Shown: piece after piece, positions 59,332 to 64,000 of the stretch
Layout: the number at the start of each line of letters is the position of its first letter
Numbering within the stretch: the first letter of the stretch is position 1
Source of the DNA: Armillaria gallica
Taxonomy: Eukaryota; Basidiomycota; Agaricomycetes; Agaricales; Physalacriaceae
Direction of reading: 5' to 3'
Assembly: GCA_037576215.1 (NCBI GenBank)
Contig: JBANDB010000009.1
Coordinates: 3,720,001-3,784,000 of the forward strand
DNA length: 64,000 nucleotides
Notes under the pieces: model-generated
The model's database searches: none
Seen by the model: only the letters and a program-made list of their open reading frames with translations
Told to the model about the DNA's origin: nothing
Made by a program: the position numbers and the translations under genes

Positions 59332-62115
59332 ATGAGGTTCGTCGCAGCTACCATCATTCATATTTTTTCACGCATTTGCTTCTTCCAGCGGCACCGATTA
59401 CATTCGAGTCAAGGACCTGCTCGTCAATGTCTACCTATCTTCAGGCGCTCGGTGGCCGCCAAAGGAGCCAACCAAACCGACTCTGCAGCCTATTTTTATC
59501 ACGTTATCCATACCATATGATATCAAGAATGCAGCGGACAACGATGACCTCGAAAACAGCATAAGCTACTCGGCTCTGGCATCTGCGGTAAGGGCTGCAC
59601 TCAGCCCCACGTCCTCAGCGGAGTTCACCCCAGTGTTTGATTCCTTGGAGTGCATCGGCTGCCGCATCTGCGATCTCCTTCTTTCCCAATCCCCCTACCG
59701 CTCCGCTTTGCACCAGATACAACTGAAAATCTCTCAGACTAAAGCCCCACTGCATTGCCGCGCTATCGGAATCGAATCAAGCGCAGCACGGAGCGCGGAT
59801 TCATGGTATGTCGACCGGATCAGGTACTTTTGCGAAGACATAGAATGCCATGTCATCATTGGCGTGAATCCTGCCGAAAGGCTTGAAAAGCAGCTTGTCC
59901 GCTTCAATATCTCGATTGATCATCCGGGTTACCTTCCGGGGACAGGAAAATTTTTGGACTTCAGGTCCCTGATAAGGCGACTGTATGAGGTACGTGATGT
60001 ACTCTCAAAAAGCTAGCGTATATCAATACCCAGTTTAGAACGTGGGAAAGACAGACTTTTTGACGCTGGAAGCATTGGCGTCCTACACAGCGTTAGAAAG
60101 TCTAAAAGAATTACGACTTTTTCTTCGAGGCGACCAGGCTCCATCGATTAACATCAAAGCCGCAAAGCCTTATGCTCTGGTGTTCGCTAGTGCTTCTGAG
60201 GTCGAAGTCTGTCGAACATTTTCCGATTACCCTTCCGAGTTCAAGACGGAAGGAGTAAAACATCAGGTTTGCTGAAAATACAACATATCCGTGTCCTCTA
60301 ATACTTGACCTAGACATCGGACACACCCTCGCTGTCTACTGCGGTCATTGCGTTCGGCTCAAACCTTGGGGATCGATTTTATAACATTGAGTTGGCCCTT
60401 CGTTTACTGGAAGTACCAGGATATTCAGTACAGAATGCACACGCGGTTGTGGATATTCTCGACACCAGTTTCTTATATGAAAGCGCACCGATGTATGTGA
60501 CAGATCAGCCCACGTTCATTAATGGTGCCTGCATCGTGAGTATCATTCTTCCATCCATTTTCATTTTACCGAATATATATAGATTCAAACCAATCTCCCG
60601 CCTTTGGAACTTTTAGGCCTCCTTAAAAGAATCGAAGCTACTGTCGGAAGAGTACCTTCCATTCGAAATGGCCCTCGAGCAGTGGACCTTGACATTATTC
60701 TATATAGTGACCTCGTCATTGACACTAGACCGCAAGGTCAGCGACAAATCGGTGAAAATTTAGAAGGAAGATTAGTGATTCCCCATCCGCGAATGTGTGA
60801 AAGGGAGTTTGTCCTCCGACCCTTGAAAGAGTACGTCACTTAGCCTGTCTGTGGTCTCGTCGCCTATCTATCCTGCAGCATGATTCCCGACGACATACAT
60901 CCGATCAATGGGAAATCGATAGCCACGCTCTTGGACGAAGTGCTATCGTCATTTCCTATACCAAATTTCCCAATGAAGAAGGTTGTACCCTTTCCCAGAT
61001 ATCCGCTCTCCTCGGATAGCAAGGCACCCTTGACCAACATCCCCCCCATTCCTTCTAATCTAACATACTGGACTTTTCCCTGCTCATATGCTTCTCCGTC
61101 GTCCAAAACTCGCCTCATGGCCATCCTTAACTCAACACCGGACTCATTCTCCGACGGATTAGTCCACAATACGCTCTCTACCGCCTTGGACTATGCCCGT
61201 CATGCGACACAATCAGGCGCAGATATTTTAGATGTTGGCGGTTATTCGACGCGACCGGGTGCTGTATCCGTTAGTGTTGAAGACGAGATTTCAAGGGTTT
61301 CGCCAGTCATCGCTGCCATCAGAAAGGTCGAGGATAACGAATTGCTCCGCGACATGCTTATTAGCGTGGATACGTTCCGCTGGGAAGTCGCGAGGTCGGC
61401 AATCGATTCGGGGGCAAACTGCATCAACGACGTGTATTCATTCACCGGTCCGTCATGTTATCCATATCCTTCCAATGACGCTGGGGAGCAAACCATTGCC
61501 CGACAATATATTACCGAATTGAAGAAGCTGACCAGGGAATTTGCCGTTCCGATGGTGTTGATGCACTCTAGAGGTGAAGCAGGGGCCAATAAAGATTATA
61601 GCGATTATTCATATGTCGGATCAAGCAAAGCTGTGATTGAGGGTGTTCGCGTTGAGCTCGGATTGAAAGTCGACGATATCGTGAAAGGGAAGGGAGGGGT
61701 AAGGAGGTGGCTCGTTATAGTCGACCCAGGTATTGGATTCAGCAAGACGGTGGAAGGAAACCTGGAAGTCCTCCGGGATTCATCATCTGTAACGGACGAT
61801 GTCTATATTGGACCTGGTTTGTCTTCCATAATGCAGTTTTCGTCAATGTCTTTACTTTCAATTATAGAGTCGAACAGAAGGCGTAACCCCCTCGCAGGCT
61901 TTCCGTCTCTCATTGGTGCATCAAGGAAGTCGTTCCTAGGAACCATACTTGCGGGTGGGAATGGAAGGACCACTCAACCAAATGAGCGCGGCTGGGCCAC
62001 AGCCGCGACTGTGGCCTGTGCTGTTCAGCAGGGCGCTTGTGCCGTCCGGGTGCATGACATTGCAGAAATGGCGGATGTTCTTCGGGTGGCGAATTCATTG
62101 TGGCGGCCCCTTTAA
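59332..62115 (+). CDS. FOL1: Trifunctional folate synthesis enzyme (DHNA - HPPK - DHPS)
   Basis: Dihydroneopterin aldolase, hydroxymethyldihydropterin pyrophosphokinase and dihydropteroate synthase in one chain. The first coding exon is only 5 nt (ATGAG), joined across an intron to give MSGTDYIRVKDLLVNVYLSS. Two aldolase repeats follow: first LSIPYDIKNAAD and CRICDLLLSQSP, second VGKTDFLTLEALASYTALES. HPPK: AVIAFGSNLGDRFYNIELAL, then LLKRIEATVGRVPSIRNGPR and AVDLDIILYSDLV, IPHPRMCEREFVLRPL. DHPS: LMAILNSTPDSFSDGLVHNT, GADILDVGGYSTRPGA, ISVDTFRWEVARSAIDSG, MVLMHSRGEAG, WLVIVDPGIGFSKTVEGN, FPSLIGASRKSFLG and VRVHDIAEMADVLRVANSLW. All domains look complete. The stop is at 62113-62115. Confidence 0.95.
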
Positions 62116-62767
62116 CAGCGATAGTACCGTTCCTGTATGCGCTTACCGCATTCCTATAGTTAGATGACCTTCAATTGGCCGGCTATCAGGGATCCATCCG
62201 CCACGGCCTCGACTACAATTCCAAGGGGGCTCTCTCGCAGCGAAGGTAATACTCAGCGACGTATTTCTATCTTCCGTTTTTTCTTGTTCGTCTCGGTAGA
62301 CTCGGTAGAACGCTGATTTGGAAAACCTACCGAACGCAAAGCATGACGCCTGCGCCGCTGGCCGAAACCTGTGGCCACGGAGCTCACGCTGCTCCAGGAA
62401 GACTCTGAGGAGTCTTCAGGGGTATTCGGTATCAATAGTGGTTGTTGGGAGGTTACGTAGTTGTTACATGCTTACTTGTTGGAGCCCGATTATGTCAAGC
62501 ACGCAGAACACGACTGATATAAGTAACTCTTCTTTCCTTCGATTTTATTTTTTCCGCTCGGCTGTGACAGTTTAGAATCGTCTCCCTCTCTTAAAGCCCT
62601 CCTGGACTCTCCGAGGGCGACGTGACGGGGGTGTTTACATGTACTGGCATTTTGTATCACAAAGAGGTACTACGATTTTCCTTTTTCTGTTCTTTTTCGA
62701 GCTCAAACAGATCAAAGCGAGCAGGCAGGTTAAAGGTTTCGCTTCTGTAGACACCTGAGCGTCATCG
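62116..62767. other. Intergenic between FOL1 and the DUF6533 gene
   Basis: 650 bp, no supported gene; CTC/GAAGACTC palindromic patch near 62395-62420 only. Confidence 0.4.
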
Positions 62768-64000
62768 ATGGCGTTTGGCGACATAACTACTGTTTTCTTC
62801 GAAAACAGGGCGACATCCATGTCATATGGTAAGTATGCCGAAGCGCATGATATCAGGAAGGCAATCTTTGAATGCTCCTCTTAGTTTCTGCTCTGACGGT
62901 GGTGGTGTACGACATTATCGTATCATTTGGGCAGGAGGCGCGTTTGACGCTCACCTTGTATGAAATTCGTTGACAGCTAAGAATTTTGTGTTTAGGTCGA
63001 ACTTGTGTGGAGGTATGTCCCGGTGCTTCAAGCGACGGAGACCTCCCTTTGATTTCGCCCGTGATCAGGTCCCAGTGGTCATTCCCCAAGACGCTGTATT
63101 TCTTGGCAAGATATTACGCGGTCGTCTACTTGAGGTGCGCATCCCTTGGTGTTCGAAATTCACGCTATTTCTCACTATGTTATCTTCGCGTTAGTATCAC
63201 TGCATGGGGTAAGTCAGTATGCCGACTTGACTCAACTATACTAAACAAATAAACCGCAGTGAATATATCCGAGGAGCCAAGTGACAAGGTATGCTAAAAT
63301 CACCGTCTATCAGCCATTACTTCTGTCACTGACGATATCGTATTCCAGTTGTTCGTACCTCTTAATTTCTTTTCTCGTATCCACATGGCATACTTGACTT
63401 CCAGGTGTCATTTATACTACTACTGGCTGTTCCTGTACGACTGACGTACCTTTTCATAAGCTCGGTCTCATGTTTATCTTTACAGTGCCGGTCCCTCAAC
63501 GTACCTCTTCATTCTTGACCTCATTCTATTATTGCGCGTATACGCCCTGTATAACCAAAACAAATTTCGTGCGTTAGTGTTGTTTTATCATGCGCCTATC
63601 TTGACTTCTTTTGCTTGGGCAGTCTTTATCTTCCTCTCGTCTTGTGCTGTCGGTGGGTAAAATCGTGCTACAATGGGCGAAGATGACTTGATGCTTCTTG
63701 TCAGGATCCGTAGCGGTAATTTGACCTGGAATTTCAGCTTGGGTGTTCTCTTTGTGCTTATATCCATCATAACAGACCGCTCTATGGGCCTTCAGTGTCG
63801 TGTGTCGACACGTCGTCTCATCCGCGACAACAATGGCTGCCCCTTGGAGGGGGTGTCGGTCGATGGCTCCGAACACGAAGTACGGCATTGCTGCATAGTC
63901 AGTCAATCTTAGCACTATTCCTCCGTCCGGTGTTACAAGTTACCATACAGTGTCCCAAGCTTCTTACTATCAGGTATGTTTCGCAAGTTCGTGTTCATGC
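62768..64000 (+). CDS. DUF6533-type multi-pass membrane protein (runs off right edge)
   Basis: Member of a large basidiomycete family of seven-helix-like proteins of unknown function. Exons join as MAFGDITTVFFENRATSMSY, VSALTVVVYDIIVSFGQE, VELVWRSQWSFPKTLYFLAR and YYAVVYLR, which together form the DUF6533 N-terminal signature (YD-x3-[ST]F-x2-E, W, L-x2-RY). Further on, LDLILLLRVYALYNQNKFRA (about 63520-63570) is the family's LRVYALY helix, and WNFSLGVLFVLISIITDR (about 63725-63780) is a later membrane helix. The junction FGQE|VELVW would use a GC-type donor. Exon limits between 63150 and 63500 are uncertain, and the 3' end is outside the window. Confidence 0.7.

Overview
This is nuclear DNA from a filamentous basidiomycete, most likely an Agaricomycete (mushroom-forming fungus). 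The basis is dense short spliceosomal introns of about 45-60 nt in almost every gene, genes packed on both strands, no operons, and families typical of that class (DUF6533 membrane protein, HNH_2-type endonuclease, RHS-like P-loop NTPase, MYND protein, KRE6/SKN1). All gene models were built by hand-joining exons across GT-AG (a few GC-AG) introns; exon ends are reliable where the family alignment is continuous and approximate elsewhere.

Left part (1-12.8 kb): the N-terminus of a secreted, possibly GH16, protein at the edge; dolichyldiphosphatase (CAX4) divergent from phosphoglucomutase; a VPS9-CUE Rab5 exchange factor; a cytochrome P450 and an MCT-type MFS transporter in tandem, followed by a P450 relic.

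Middle part (13-34 kb): a plastic region. It has an intronless hypothetical gene at 15.96 kb, then a tandem segmental duplication of a carboxylesterase - RHS-like NTPase - KRE6/SKN1 unit (about 17.12-22.74 kb and 22.76-27.33 kb). Different members have decayed in each copy: the first keeps the RHS gene, the second keeps SKN1 and a nearly complete carboxylesterase. A 1.16-kb element with 32-bp terminal inverted repeats sits just upstream of the intact RHS gene, and a 1.3-kb segment with a 301-aa ORF splits the first carboxylesterase copy. An HNH endonuclease-like gene at 31.6 kb has decayed copies of its 3' end and downstream DNA on its left side.

Right part (34.6-64 kb): mostly conserved housekeeping genes. 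These are Rpp40 (RNase P/MRP), HMG-CoA synthase (ERG13), a degenerate phosphopantetheinyl-transferase-like gene, a four-domain RNA-repair polyprotein (2H phosphoesterase, DSP phosphatase, P-loop kinase, RNA ligase), a MYND protein, a DHA1 MFS transporter, the U4/U6 splicing factor PRP4, an APSES transcription factor, the vacuolar TRP channel YVC1, acyl-CoA oxidase, trifunctional FOL1 and a DUF6533 membrane protein running off the right edge. The RNA-repair polyprotein and the reciprocally decayed duplication are the most noteworthy items.
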